In this document: piece by piece, positions 37,886 through 49,400 of the stretch
Layout: every line of letters starts with the position of its first letter
Position numbering within the stretch: position 1 is the stretch's first letter
Assembly: GCF_964204865.1 (NCBI RefSeq)
Contig: NC_135258.1
Coordinates: 10,035,001 to 10,099,000, forward strand
Length of the DNA stretch: 64,000 nt
Direction of reading: 5' to 3'
Source: Styela clava
Taxonomy: Eukaryota; Chordata; Ascidiacea; Stolidobranchia; Styelidae
Notes under the pieces: model-generated
Told to the model about the DNA's origin: nothing
What the model saw: only the letters and a program-made list of their open reading frames with translations
Database searches by the model: none
Position numbers and translations under genes: made by a program

Positions 37886-38577
37886 TAAAGTAAAAATCTA
37901 TTTATTACAGCTCTAATAATGTTTGGAGTTGATGACATCAGAGCAATTTGTTACAAACCTTACAACAGAGATTTGTTCAAACTCAAGTATCGCGCACACA
38001 ATGCTTACGTGTTGCAGGTACTGTATTGCCTACCAATAATAAATATTGCTATTCGTGATTCCTTTTACTGCACTTGCTTCATTATTTCAAAATAATATCA
38101 TTTTGTTTTTTAATGAATTGAGTGACCATGCTGGCGTTTTTGAAACTCCTCGATTGATTGATACTCCACATTCCCAATCGCCAAGAGTTTAAAACGTTTA
38201 CCGTGCGTAATTACATTGTCAATAAAATGATGACACGCATATGTTGATAAAATTCTTTTATACAGAATGCCCCACCTGATAAACTTCTCGTCTACAAAGT
38301 TACAGAAGGTTGGGAGTAAAGTTGGGAAGGTAAATTTCTCGGAATTCCTGTTCCGGATGAACCGTTTCCTCATAAAAACAAAGGAGGAGACATTATTCAA
38401 GAGATGTTGGCCACGCATCCGACTGTAATACGAATGAAAAGAGAAATGATTTTATCAACCGTAACCCTAGCAACGATGCTTTGTCTTGGTGGATATTTTG
38501 TGTACAAACGTGGGTGGAAAGATTTATCCATTACATCCATGATTGATTCAGTAAGAGGACTAACGTATTCAGAATAA

Positions 38578-39503
38578 TTTTTTATAATTTGTTGTAATAG
38601 TATCAAATACCCCGCTTTCTAACCATTCTAGCAAATGGTTAATTCAAATGACAACAATTGCATATCTCAATATAGGTCCTAGTAAATACATAAACGATAT
38701 TCTCTCTATTGGTCTTCTTCACTTTTGTTATTGCTGTTCTTATTCTTGATAAGAAATTAGAGCATTACGTCTGAGTACCACAGGAGTTGCAAACGGCCAC
38801 CGACACGATGATTTGTACTTGGATTTTTTCTTGCAACAGAGATGTCAGTCGTTTGAAGTTAATACCAAACTTGACAGTCTAGTCGACCGTTGAGAGGCTA
38901 ATAATAAATCTTTGGGAAAAACATATCATATATATATATATATACATAGAGTACTGATGTCCGTAAATCAAGTTCCTATGTTTTTTTTCCAAGACGCTAT
39001 GTTTTTTGAGAAAGAGATGTTTTGCAACAAGCATTTACATACCAAAGTCAGTTCTTGATATGGCTTACTCCTCTATTGAACTTCGGAAGCTTCGCAAAAT
39101 ATTGCTTAAAGTTGATTATAAAACTTTTATTTATAGCAAACGACAGAAAGATTAATACGCTTGGACAAAGCCGTAAGCAGGCCTTTGAAAAGAGTAAAGA
39201 TAGGCCTAGTAAATACAAAAACGATATTCTCACATTTGCTCTTCTTTATTTTTGTCATTGCTGATGTCAGTCGTTAGAAGTTGATAGCAACTTGACAATG
39301 AAAAAGATTTTGCAAGTCAGTAGTTCGTTCTAAATCAATCATATTCATAACCATCTTATATTTATAACTCATTGAAGCATATCAGTAATCAGATTGAGAA
39401 GCTTTTGTTGTAAATAGCAACTCTTTACTGACGGAGTAGATACTCGGTATCACAGCAACAGATTATATCAGTTAATTAGGTAATCCCAGAAGAGAGTTTA
39501 GTC
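38578..39503. repeat. Mosaic of local duplications 3' of ST5
   Basis: About 38895-39190 resembles 36110-36354 (repeat R, direct). About 38680-38890 resembles 39200-39300 (AGTAAATACA..AACGATATTCTC and GATGTCAGTCGTT). A (TA)n run lies at about 38927-38944. No gene seen. Confidence 0.5.
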
Positions 39504-40211
39504 CAGGGGTGGCCAACCTATGGCGCATGCGCCAAACGTGGCACATTGCATGATTAGAAGTGGCGCATTGCATCTTTAACCCTTTTCATGCCAAAATTGT
39601 TAATTGCACTTGGCTTCTCAAGCCAAGCCGTTTTTTTGCGATTTACATGGTGTCTTTTGATTGTACCTAAAATTTATTCTCCTTACTCCACGTCGCCCAC
39701 TTACGGCTTGTTGGAATTAGAAACAACAGGCGATTATCGACTTTAGCTTTTGGACGAACTTTATCACATTCATTCTAGACTTTTAGCAAAAATTAGTAAA
39801 ATTTACTATTTTTCCCTACTGAAGTAAAAAGTTCAGAACTTCTGGAAAAATAGAAAATCGTCATTTATCAGCTTGAAACATGGATTTTCCATTGCCCAGA
39901 CTTCCCAAATATCACCCAATAACCATTGAACAACCAGTTGAATTGCCCAAGCCTAAAAAAATTATTATAAATCAACCCACAACATGCTGAAAAGGACCCC
40001 TAAATACCACCTTTTTCATCCAAACTTCAAATGACCGTTGTCAACAAAAGCGAAGCGTAAAATACGTGTGTATATATGTGTGTGTATTATAAATTTATAT
40101 AATTTCAACAAGAAGCGGACATTAGGCGTGGGAATACAAGAGATTTACGGCGCATCTGAAACATTATGTTTAAAACGTGGCGCATGGTATGTGAAAGGTT
40201 GGCCACCCCTG
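39504..40211 (+). mobile_element. hAT-like short TIR element with perfect 8-bp target duplication
   Basis: Ends CAGGGGTGGCCAACCTATGG and (inverted) CAGGGGTGGCCAACCTTTCA; flanked on both sides by GTTTAGTC (39496-39503 and 40212-40219). 708 bp with no transposase. It ends 163 bp before the ATG of ST6, so part of that gene's upstream region is element-derived. Confidence 0.92.
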
Positions 40212-40374
40212 GTTTAGTCAGTCGTTTGTCGTTCATAGAAATCGCGTGTTTGTTCGGACGAGGTACTCTTGCCTGAATACACATCAAAAGCAAACATTCA
40301 AAAACACAGACCTGTGTGCGTGGAAGGACAGGATTTATTGCTCAAAGAGTAGCTTTGTTTCTCTGACCTTCAGA

Positions 40375-43300
40375 ATGAAAGTCATAGTTGCTGGTTTCCC
40401 CAAAACCGGCACAAAAACATTGAATGTAGCGTTGACAAAATTAGGATATAAGGTATATGATGCACCTGAAAACACGTACTATTTAAACAAGGATTGGGAT
40501 AAAATACTAAATAAAGGGGGATGGTCAACAGAGGATTTCAAGCGAATGTACAAAGATGTAGATGCTGTTGTCGATATGCCAAGCTGTTATTTTTGGGAAG
40601 AAATTCACAAAGCCTTTCCTGACGCGAAGGTAATATTAACAATTAAGAACGTAAATAAATCGTCACGCTAATAACCGAATTGCGTAAGTCATTTTTAGCA
40701 GTTTTGAGAAAAACGTAATAAACCTCCTAATGATATTGTTATGTCATTGAGAGTCAATCATTTTCCATGGTTCAATTTTTTGATCGTAGCCGGATTTAAG
40801 TTATTTTGTATGACGCAGTTATGTGACGTCATAATTGCGCACTGTGACTTAGGCAGAAATGTGTCTATGACTTTGGGACATACGCAATTTCGCAACTTGA
40901 CTATATGCAGCAGTCATGAAAAACAAACATTCCAAAAACGAATGTAATTCTCAGTATCTACGATGTCTAATCCCCAAAATAGCAAATTTATTTCAATTAC
41001 ATCATTTTTTATGTTCAATAATATGTATTTCATCAATATAACACGTTCTGCACACCCACCGAAATAAGACTAAGATTAAATATAAAGAATTAAATAGTAA
41101 TGCACCATTATATGAAAGCCAATCAAGGTGAATTGGACTCAGACAGTGACTATCACAAGTGCACGCCTTCCTAAACCGTAGTAAAAATCAAATTTATAAG
41201 CGCTGAGCTAGAATCTGAGATAGAATCTGAGAATCTAAATACCTACTTTATAAAAAAAACTCAAAACCGCCAAATATGACTTAGGCAATTCGGTTATTAG
41301 CCTGACGAAATGTATTTCATAGACATTTTCACAATGACAAATCTCAATATGAACTACTGATTTTTGTGGTTTTCACGACAACTTTTTATCCCAACTTAAA
41401 TGTTTATGATACACAGGTTCGAATGGTATTTTGTTATCACGTATTGTAAGTTAGTGTCTCTGATTGAGGCTGAGAAATTGTTTTAGCTCTCAATAAGCAA
41501 CAGTATAGCTATAGAGTCTATACTATAGACCAGGGGTGGGCACACCACGGCTCGCGAGCCGCATGCGGCTTTTCTCGCTAACATAAATTATTATCCAAAT
41601 TTTAACTAAGAGAAAAACGTTCATGTAAACTCTTTTAATTTATTAAAAAGCCGTAAAGAAGTTTTCGTCAATGATTAGGATAAATTATCTTTTAGTATGA
41701 AAATCGCTGTAGCGTTGAATTTTGAATTTAAGTCAGTCAAGCCACAAATCTTTCGTCACAATGGTCAATTGATGCGTCGGCGGTATTGCAGCTTGATTGC
41801 GGTTAGTCAGTCTAAGTTACTGTGCGATATGTCCTCAAACAAAAACGAAAGTACGAAGATGAAAACAGAGTTGTCAAGTCAGAATGGGAAGAACGTACGA
41901 ATTTACCAGTCAGCAGAATAAACCTTTGTGCTTAATCTGTCATAAGCTACTAAGTCAGAATAAAGTCAGCAATTCAATCAGCACCATGAAACGAATCATG
42001 AAAACTTCCTACGAGACTACTCTCGTAAATCAGCTATAAAGAAACACAAATTAAATGAGCTCAAATTGTGCATATATTTGAGTATAGCTGCCAATTGTTT
42101 ATCTATTTATTGTTATTAGACTCTTGTGTGAATTTCTTTTCCGTTCATGGTATTTTGATAGTATTATTAAATTCACAAATTTTCCGGCTCTTTTAAAGTT
42201 CTGACTTGCAGCATGCGGCTCTTATACTAAAAAATTGTGCCCACCCCTGCATAGACCCTCAGCGTTCAAACATAGACAATTTGTGTAAATGTGTACATTT
42301 CCGTACTGTAAAATGTGCGGCAGGATTCGCAAGTCAATTTCATGCTTGTTTGCTTAATTTGAGTTCTGAAAGAGGTTTACATATAAAACAAACAAGACAA
42401 CTCTTCAAGAGTCAACGATTCCAAAAAAAAATGCTTGCTTATCAAAACAAAATGACAGAAAGAAGGGTAAAATCAAAAATTTGTAGACTATCTGAAACAG
42501 GGTCGTCCAACTTTTTTGGTCGAAGGGCCACATGTAGTTTACCAATTATTGCGCTGGCCACTTAACATGGCATTATGTTCTAGTTTTGCTACACTGAGTA
42601 CAGGTTAATGGAAAAACAAACAGTACCTCCACACCAAACTTTCAGAATTATTTACCAATAAAACCAATAAATAAACCAAAAAAAAAGAAAATACGTGCTG
42701 ATACATGTGCTCGCGTACTCCAAACATCACATTGAAATAAATTTTTAAAAAAATACGTGGGTGTGTGGGGTCTAATACATTGTTTTAGCATAGTATATGG
42801 CAGGTTACCGCTTCTATACAGATTGAGTTCGAATATATATGCCTTTTTAAATTACACTTTCCACATTCTTGACAGATGTATGATTTTTCTCCAGTATGGG
42901 TTCGAACATGGCGTTTTAATTCTTCTGGAGTTTTGAAGGATTTCTTACAAACCAAAGGGTTTCTTGCCAGTAAGGATCTTTTCATGCTTCTGTAATTTTT
43001 GAGCCTGAAGCGCCCACCACAACATTTACAAGCATATGGTTTATCTCTGTCATGTATTTGTGTATGTGTCCGTAGATTACTTCTCTTTCGAAAATATTTT
43101 CCACATTGATCACAAAAATATGGTTTTTCTCCAGTATGGATTCGAATATGGTTTTTCAAGCTAGAATGACCGGAAAAACCTTTTTCACAATATTTACATT
43201 TGTATCGTTTTTCTCCAGTATGGGTTCGAATATGACATTTTAAATCAGTTTTATTATTGAAGGCCTTCTTGCATTTTTCACAAACAAAAGGTTTCTCTTC

Positions 43301-46214
43301 AGTATGTTTCTTTTCATGAATCTGTGAGTTATTTTTGTGACTGAAGCGTTTACCACAATGTCTGCAAGCATATGGTTCATGTCCATTATGCATTTGCATA
43401 TCAACCTGTAGATTACTTTTTTGCTGAAATGATTTTCCACATTGCTCACAAGAATATGATTTTTCTCCAGTGTGAGTTTGAACATGTCTTCGTAAGTTAG
43501 ATTTTTGCTTGAAACGTTTTCCACAATATTTACATATGTATGGCTTTTAACCAGTATGGGTTCGAATATGAGTCTTCAGGTTCGACTGCTGCGAAAAATA
43601 CTTCCCACAATGATAACAATGAAACGTTTTTTTTTCTGGTGTGGGATCGAATATGTAAATCTCGTTTCGAATCCAATGACTTATGACATTCTTTACACAC
43701 CAAAGGTTTTTTCCTGTATGGATTCTTTCATGCGCTTGTACATGACTTTTTCGCCTGAAACACTTGCCACAATGTTTACAAACGTACGGTTTATCTCCAC
43801 TATGGATTTGTGTGTGTACCTGGAGATAACATTTTTGTCGGAAACATTTTCCGCGCTGTCTACAAGAATATGGTTTTTCATCAGTGTGGACTCGAATGTG
43901 ACGCATATACGCCCCTGTGGTTGTAAACGATTTTTCACAACTTTTTGTCTGCAGTTTGGTTCTGTGACTACCTTTATGTATTTCCAAAGACACTCCTTCT
44001 ATAAAGAACCTCTCGCTGGGTTTTTTCGGTTTTACTTTTCCATCGGATTTCTCCATATTAGAAGTTTGTGTAAATGTCTTTGACAAAGATGCAATTACTG
44101 ATGAGACCCATGAATATGTCCGATGTCCGCTAGATATCCTTTGTTATTTATGATATATATTACGCACATTGCAGATCACTCCATATATATTACTGCACTA
44201 AAATTTTCTTATGTTATCTGACCCGGAGCCCCAAAAAATGGTAACGTCAGTACTTTATATTTCGAATTGCCGGTAACACTTGAGATATGTAGAGTGTTAC
44301 AGTATTCAACGGAGCAGCATTTTATAAACACTAGAATGAAAGTATTCACAAAGGAGTTCAATATTTTATTTTGATTTTATTACATTTAATGAATATGCAT
44401 ATAAATTATTTACAAAAACCATACTATAATTGAATTTCGAATCTTTTCTAGTTCAAAGTCATCAAAACTGCCTAAATAAAAATAAGATCCACCTTACTGA
44501 AAATGCAACTACTCGTCTTTTTCAGAACGATTCAAAATAAAGCTAATCATAAACTACTAACTGCGGCTATAATTTCCTGTCTAGTTCCCAGAATTTACGT
44601 CGCGCTTAAACTTATTGTTTGAATTGTTAGACGCGTAGTAATTCGTTAATCGTAGTATTCATAGCCTTTTCCCAACAGGCTCCACACACACACTATGACA
44701 GATTATCATTGAATACCATTTATAAGATCATGCCTGAAACTTTACAATAACCATCGTGTATAGTCTACTAAAATGATATTGTATTCTACATATGGTCGAC
44801 TGGTACAGATAGAAATGTTGCACGGTTAGCATTAATCTTGCTATTTCGGTTTGAAACACCGGATAGCTAAAACTAACATAAATCGCTGGGAACATTGTAT
44901 GTGTGGGACCTCATAATTTAGAATTTAGTTTGCTATGAAGTGTAAAACAATGGCATATATCAAAGCCTGAATAATCCAATTCTTTTTCAGATAATTTTAT
45001 CCTTGCGTGAAAGCGATGACGAATGGCTAGAAAGTTTGGAAAAACAAATGAAGACATCGGGTGGCATTAGGGCAATAAAATTGATGACATTTCTTTCTCC
45101 AACTTATCGTAATATTTTGATTAAAACTGGTCGACCGGCATGTGAGTAATGAGAATAAAATATTGACATTTTTTCACCTCGAAATATTGAAATTATTTTC
45201 CGGAAAATCAAATTACGAAATTGTAGATTTTTGCAAATTCAGTTCATATATCCACACCATAGTATATTGTTGAATTTGGTCAGTGAACTCCAAGTCAGTT
45301 TTATTTTTCAACTATGCATCACAATATGCTATCGAAGCTATTAAAGGAAATGAATCTGATACAAAGTTGAACTGTTTGCTATTTGTTTGAAGACTACCCA
45401 AATTTTAGTCGGAGCCTAACAAAAGCACTATAGCAGTGAAACCTTTATTACTGAATATCATCAACTTTTGCAATCCTATATTTTTACAGCCTTAATCATG
45501 TTCGGTATGGAAAATATCAGTTCAATAAGCCACAGGCCTTACAATAAAGACATGCTAAAACTCAAGTATCGTGCCCATAATGCTCATGTATTGCAGGTAA
45601 TTTTGAATATATATATATATTGTTCACTAAGATTGATAGACTATTGAGCAATATGATATTTCTGTAAATTATTCTGGCTTTCGTTCTCCGGGTGGTCTGA
45701 AAGTAGCTGAAATAAAGCAGATAATGTGCCGGAAAACAACATTCATTGGATAGAAAGATTCAAAAAGCAAAATACCTGCTTTTTGGTCGCTCTCATTTTC
45801 TACTATGTATATATTATATATTTTTATTCACAAGACTAGTTATGATTATCAATTAGTTGTTTTTGTTCCGATTATACCTAATTCAGTTGCAAAATTTTTA
45901 CTCAGAACGCACCTCCGGACAAGCTTCTTGTATATAAAGTCACAGAAGGATGGGATCCCCTTTGCAAATTTCTTGGAGTTCCTATTCCTGATGAAACATT
46001 TCCTCACAAGAATAAAGCAGGAATTATTATTCGTGAGATGTTGGCAACGCATCCAATTCTTATAAAAATGAAGAGAGAAATGTTGATATCATCTGCAATC
46101 CTGGCAACTTCACTTAGCATTGGCGGATTTTTTGTTTACAAACGTGGCTTCAGAAATATAATTAAACTTATCATCAATTTTGTTCAAAATATATTTCCAA
46201 ATAATTACTTTTGA
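40375..46214 (+). CDS. ST6: Sulfotransfer_4-type P-loop protein, complete, with a nested gene in intron 1
   Basis: Exons 40375-40629, 44991-45141, 45490-45596, 45906-46214: 822 nt, 273 residues. P-loop GFPKTGTKTL at 7-16; FWEEIHKAFPDAK ends exon 1, which has one extra Gly (NKGGW). Exon 2 gives IILSLRESDDEW and LMTFLSPTYR; exon 3 LKYRAHNAHVLQ; exon 4 DKLLVYKVTEGWDPLCKFLG and a hydrophobic tail (MLISSAILATSLSIGGFFVY) followed by KRG. Intron 1 is 4.36 kb, far longer than in any paralogue, because it holds TIR element A copy 3, a hAT-like element, another hAT end and an antisense zinc-finger gene. A pyrimidine-rich tract ending TTCAG lies directly before AATG, which may be a splice or trans-splice acceptor. 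Tail AATAAA signals occur from about 46329. Confidence 0.9.
40661..41307 (+). mobile_element. TIR element A, copy 3
   Basis: Starts CGTCACGCTAATAACCGAAT, ends ..ATTCGGTTATTAGCCTGACG, flanked by AAAT on both sides. Same orientation as copy 2 and shorter (647 bp) through internal deletion. It sits just inside ST6 intron 1. Confidence 0.85.
41531..42249 (+). mobile_element. hAT-like short TIR element
   Basis: Ends CAGGGGTGGGCACACCACGG and (inverted) CAGGGGTGGGCACAATTTTT; subterminal GCATGCGGCT near both ends. Flanks CTATAGAC and CATAGACC share an offset match, so the target duplication is blurred. 719 bp, in ST6 intron 1. Confidence 0.8.
42498..42570 (+). mobile_element. hAT-like end, partial
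   Basis: CAGGGTCGTCCAACTTTTTT followed by GGTCGAAGGGCCACATG has the form of a hAT terminal repeat. No opposite end found. Confidence 0.4.
42785..44056 (-). pseudogene. C2H2 zinc-finger gene, antisense in ST6 intron 1, with nonsense codon
   Basis: One continuous reading frame on the minus strand from ATG 44056 to the stop at 42785, made of about 13-14 C2H2 finger units joined by TGEKP-type linkers, broken once by TAA at 43549-43547 exactly at the Glu of an HTG(E)KPY linker. Between about 43725 and 43640 one finger is garbled by a base lost in one A-run and regained in another, so the frame recovers. Several fingers have lost ligands (a CxxC reading CRQR, an H changed to D in LQVDMQMH, and a collapsed pair near the C-terminus). 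Well-formed units include YKCKYCEKGFSGHSSLKNH and FVCEKCKKAFNNKTDLKCH. C2H2 arrays of this kind bind DNA in the nucleus. As it stands it encodes two truncated pieces and looks like a decaying gene; an upstream exon is possible before 44056. Confidence 0.8.
44090..44990. other. Remainder of ST6 intron 1
   Basis: AT-rich with nothing recognised. The zinc-finger promoter or a further 5' exon, if any, would be here. Confidence 0.35.
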
Positions 46215-46846
46215 GATCAATACAACTGGAACGCAATTATCGTCCTCAAATATATTTTATGCTCTGTTTTGAAAATGAGATTTTTCATGTTATTTTGCAA
46301 CAAGGTACTTATGCACTAAAATGACAAAAATAAAATAATTTTCTTTTGTGGAAAATAAAGTCATTGAGTTTTATTTTCGTATATATATATATAAGTAAAT
46401 ATCAGTTTGTCGTTTTATACCTATACTGGAATTTCGATTTTGGAGAAGCGTGGGCATATATATATATATATGAACTTTCCCCTACCTACCCGCGTGTACG
46501 TAGCTTGTTTGATCGTTTCGCAATCTAATACTAGCGATCAAAACGATATTTGCTCAGTTTTGTACAGACGAAACGACGTGGAAGAAATAGCACAGAACAG
46601 TCTTATAGAACAAATACGCTAATCACGTTTTAAATCCCGCGATATCATTCAAACTGGAGATATGAAAAGGTTCTGTAGTTAGTGCTGTAGAGTGGTTGGC
46701 TGATGAAATATTTATTACGCTTACATTTCAGGACAGTCTCACTCAGTTGATCTCAACATGCTAATTTTATATATTGTATATATACGTAGAGACTAATTGG
46801 AATTTATTTTGATCTGAGTTTGCACGTACTCATAACGGCGTTTACA
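46215..46846. other. Intergenic region ST6 to ST7
   Basis: Contains the ST6 polyadenylation signals (AATAAA near 46329 and 46353) and short TA runs. No gene seen. Confidence 0.4.
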
Positions 46847-49400
46847 ATGAAAGTCATTGTAGCTGGAATGCCCAAAACGGGCACGAAAACTTTGAACGAA
46901 GCTTTGTCAAACATGGGATTCAAGGTATACGATTATATCGAAAATTCTGTATACTTACGAAATGAATGGATGAAAATTTTGAAAACAGGATGGTCAACCG
47001 AAGATTTTAAACGGATGTTTGAGGACGTTGATGCAGTTACAGATGTTCCTAGTTGTTATTATTGGGAAGAAATCCACAAGGCATTTCCTGATGCAAAGGT
47101 ACTGCCATAAATTCAATCCAATTACCGAATAGGTTGTCCCAATTTAAATAACAATAAACAATGAATATCATTGCTGCCCTATTTTCGCTCATCTATCTAC
47201 CGCACCAATTCAAAGAACGAGATATATTTCAGTTGTGAGCTTCAACAAAGATGGTTTGTGGGTTCAATGCCCCGAAACAATCATAACTCGAGTTTGTCAG
47301 TGCAAAATTTATGATTGTTCCGGGACAATGAACCCACAAACCATCTTTGTTGAAGCTCACAACTGAAATATATCACGTTCTTTGAATTGGTGCGGTAGAT
47401 AGATGAGAGTACACGTCATCTTACCGATTCCTTAATCAATTCTGTTACTGCTTGATGCCAACTTGTGATTGACAACATAAGATCTCTGAAAACATATATT
47501 CGTAATTAATTTATCCATCCATGGGTCTTTTTTATTTTACAAAAATTTCACTTTAGTCGTCCATTGCGATTACTTCGAAAAACATCCCTAGCGTATAGTA
47601 TTTTAATATTATATGTTACGTGTGCTCTCCCGATGTGCTAAAAAGACATATATATGCTAAAAAAAAATTGGTACATGAAAAAACGAAGTCCGAGTTGGCA
47701 CATTTAATTTGTGTTTTCGGTTTGCGCAGAAACAAAACATGCTCTACCCCCAACAGGCTTGATAAAAAGTTATTCGGATCTCATTCGTATATATACAACA
47801 TAAAGTGGTATTGCCTTTCTGTTACTCGATGTGCTTAAGCAATCTCCGCGAGTAACTTATTTTAATTCCCACATCCCTATTAAATATTTTAGTTTTTATA
47901 GACAAAATTTAATAATGCAAATGTTATATGACTTTTTGTAGATAATTTTAACTCTTCGAGAAAATGACGAAGTTTGGCTTAAAAGTTTCAAGAATCAAAT
48001 GAAAACGTCGAATGGAAATACAATGGTTACTTTGCTGAGCTATCTTTCTCCAACTTTTCGAAGATCTGTTTTTGATATTGGATTTGCTATGTGTAAGAAA
48101 TCATATTTACAGGACATAACAGTAACCTTAGCTTTGTAAAGATTCAGTGAATATTATGCTTAAATACAAGTCGGCAACGCAGAGGTCATTTGCAACATAA
48201 TCTAGAAAAATCATAACTTTTGTGCAAAGCGTCGTAGATTACTGAGACTTTTAGGAAAAATTCACACACAAACAGAGTTTAGGTGTGAAAAATAAATATA
48301 TATACATTTTTTCATTTTTGTTCTGTTTTTGGGGTCACCCTTTGTATACGCAATAATAAACAGCATGTTATCGATGCACTCACGTCGTTTTTTCATTATG
48401 TTTTTGAACAGCAACCGATGACAAGCCTCTAATCAGTTTATGAGTAAAATCACGTAAAATTACTAGCGACATCGCAGTAGTCTTAATGCTCTTAAATGCA
48501 TATTTCATTCTCTGAGACTTGAAATTAGTTATGCTGTTTTCAGTCTAATATTATTATTCATTTTTTTTTCTATAGCACCGGTAATATTTGGATTAGCTGA
48601 TGTGCGCCATATAGCATATGACAGCGTGAACGGTGACATGCTGAAACTGAAATACCGAGCACACAACGCTCATGTTATGCAGGTAAATAATAATTTTATT
48701 ATCTTTCGATTATACTGTTCTCAAGAAATTGGTCATTAACATTTATCCTACACTTGTAATAAATTTGCGCGCAGTCGTATGTAGCCTATTACAGGAATAA
48801 TAAATACGTACATATATACAGTCTTTTCAAGTAATTCTTGATCTCTTAGCATATTACAGTCATTTTTCCACTTTTGTACAATATCTGTAATATTTATCTC
48901 TTATTTGTATAAGTATACAGGAACACTCGCAATCCTGACCACTCATGCACAAATCATCCAACAAGCACTCAATGTTTATATATTTTTTGTGCTTCAGTTT
49001 TAGCTGTTTTATTCTAATTTTACGCACCTTCCAGCACTATATAGTTGCACCTTTGATTTCTTAAATGATCTCTGTTCATTGTGCTGTGATTAAGATTCTA
49101 TAACGAGATTTTCATGTATATATGGTTTCTATGCTCAAATTCTACAAATAGAATGCACCACCGGACAAACTTCTCGTTTACAAAGTCACGGAAGGTTGGG
49201 ATCCGCTATGTAAATTTCTTGGCGTTCCTGTCCCTGATAAACCATTTCCACACAAAAACAAAGGCGGTGCAATGATTGAGGAACATTTGAAATCGGATCC
49301 AATCGTACAAAAGATGAAAAGAGAGATGATGGTGTCTTCTATTTTGTGCACAGCCTTTCTTGGTCTTGGAGTATACTTTATCTACAAACGTGGAATTTGA
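46847..49400 (+). CDS. ST7: Sulfotransfer_4-type P-loop protein, complete
   Basis: Exons 46847-47098, 47942-48092, 48576-48682, 49152-49400: 759 nt, 252 residues, the shortest intact member. P-loop GMPKTGTKTL; FWEE reads YWEEIHKAFPDAK; exon 2 IILTLRENDEVW, LLSYLSPTFR; exon 3 LKYRAHNAHVMQ; exon 4 DKLLVYKVTEGWDPLCKFLG, PFPHKNKGG, then a hydrophobic stretch (MMVSSILCTAFLGLGVYFIY) ending KRGI and stop, so the tail after the membrane segment is only four residues. Intron 1 contains a large hairpin (47188-47407). Confidence 0.9.
47188..47407. repeat. Near-perfect inverted repeat (98-bp arms, 24-nt loop)
   Basis: Left arm 47188-47285 and right arm 47310-47407 are inverse copies with about four differences in 98 positions. 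The arms begin CTCATCTATCTACCGCACCA and converge on TATGATTGTT. Transcribed in ST7 pre-mRNA it would fold into one long hairpin. It may be a very short foldback element. Confidence 0.9.

Larger units (their letters stand above)
36834..38577 (+). pseudogene. ST5: Sulfotransfer_4-type gene with a premature stop in exon 4
   Basis: Exons 36834-37085, 37582-37732, 37911-38017, 38266-38577. The first three are intact: P-loop GFSKTGTKTL, FWEEIHKAFPDAK, IILSIRDSDEQW, LMTYLSPTYR, MFGVDDIRAI, LKYRAHNAYVLQ. In exon 4, after DKLLVYKVTEGW, the frame reads GAG TAA at 38317 where paralogues have E/D-P-L-C-K; the segment holds a 6-nt net insertion that looks like a small local duplication (GTTGGGA..GTAAA twice). 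Downstream the frame is open again through PFPHKNKGGD and a hydrophobic tail to 38577. Truncation would remove the EGW..PFPH block and the membrane anchor. It is probably a very young pseudogene; an assembly error at this spot is the alternative. Confidence 0.8.

Noticed and set aside
42206-42565. 119-codon plus-strand ORF in ST6 intron 1
   Set aside because: It spans the end of one hAT-like element and the start of another, and has no protein family character.
43505-44083. 192-codon plus-strand ORF
   Set aside because: It is the antisense shadow of the zinc-finger repeats.
47188-47407. A microRNA precursor
   Set aside because: The arms are far longer and more perfect than a miRNA hairpin; a foldback element or hairpin siRNA source fits better.
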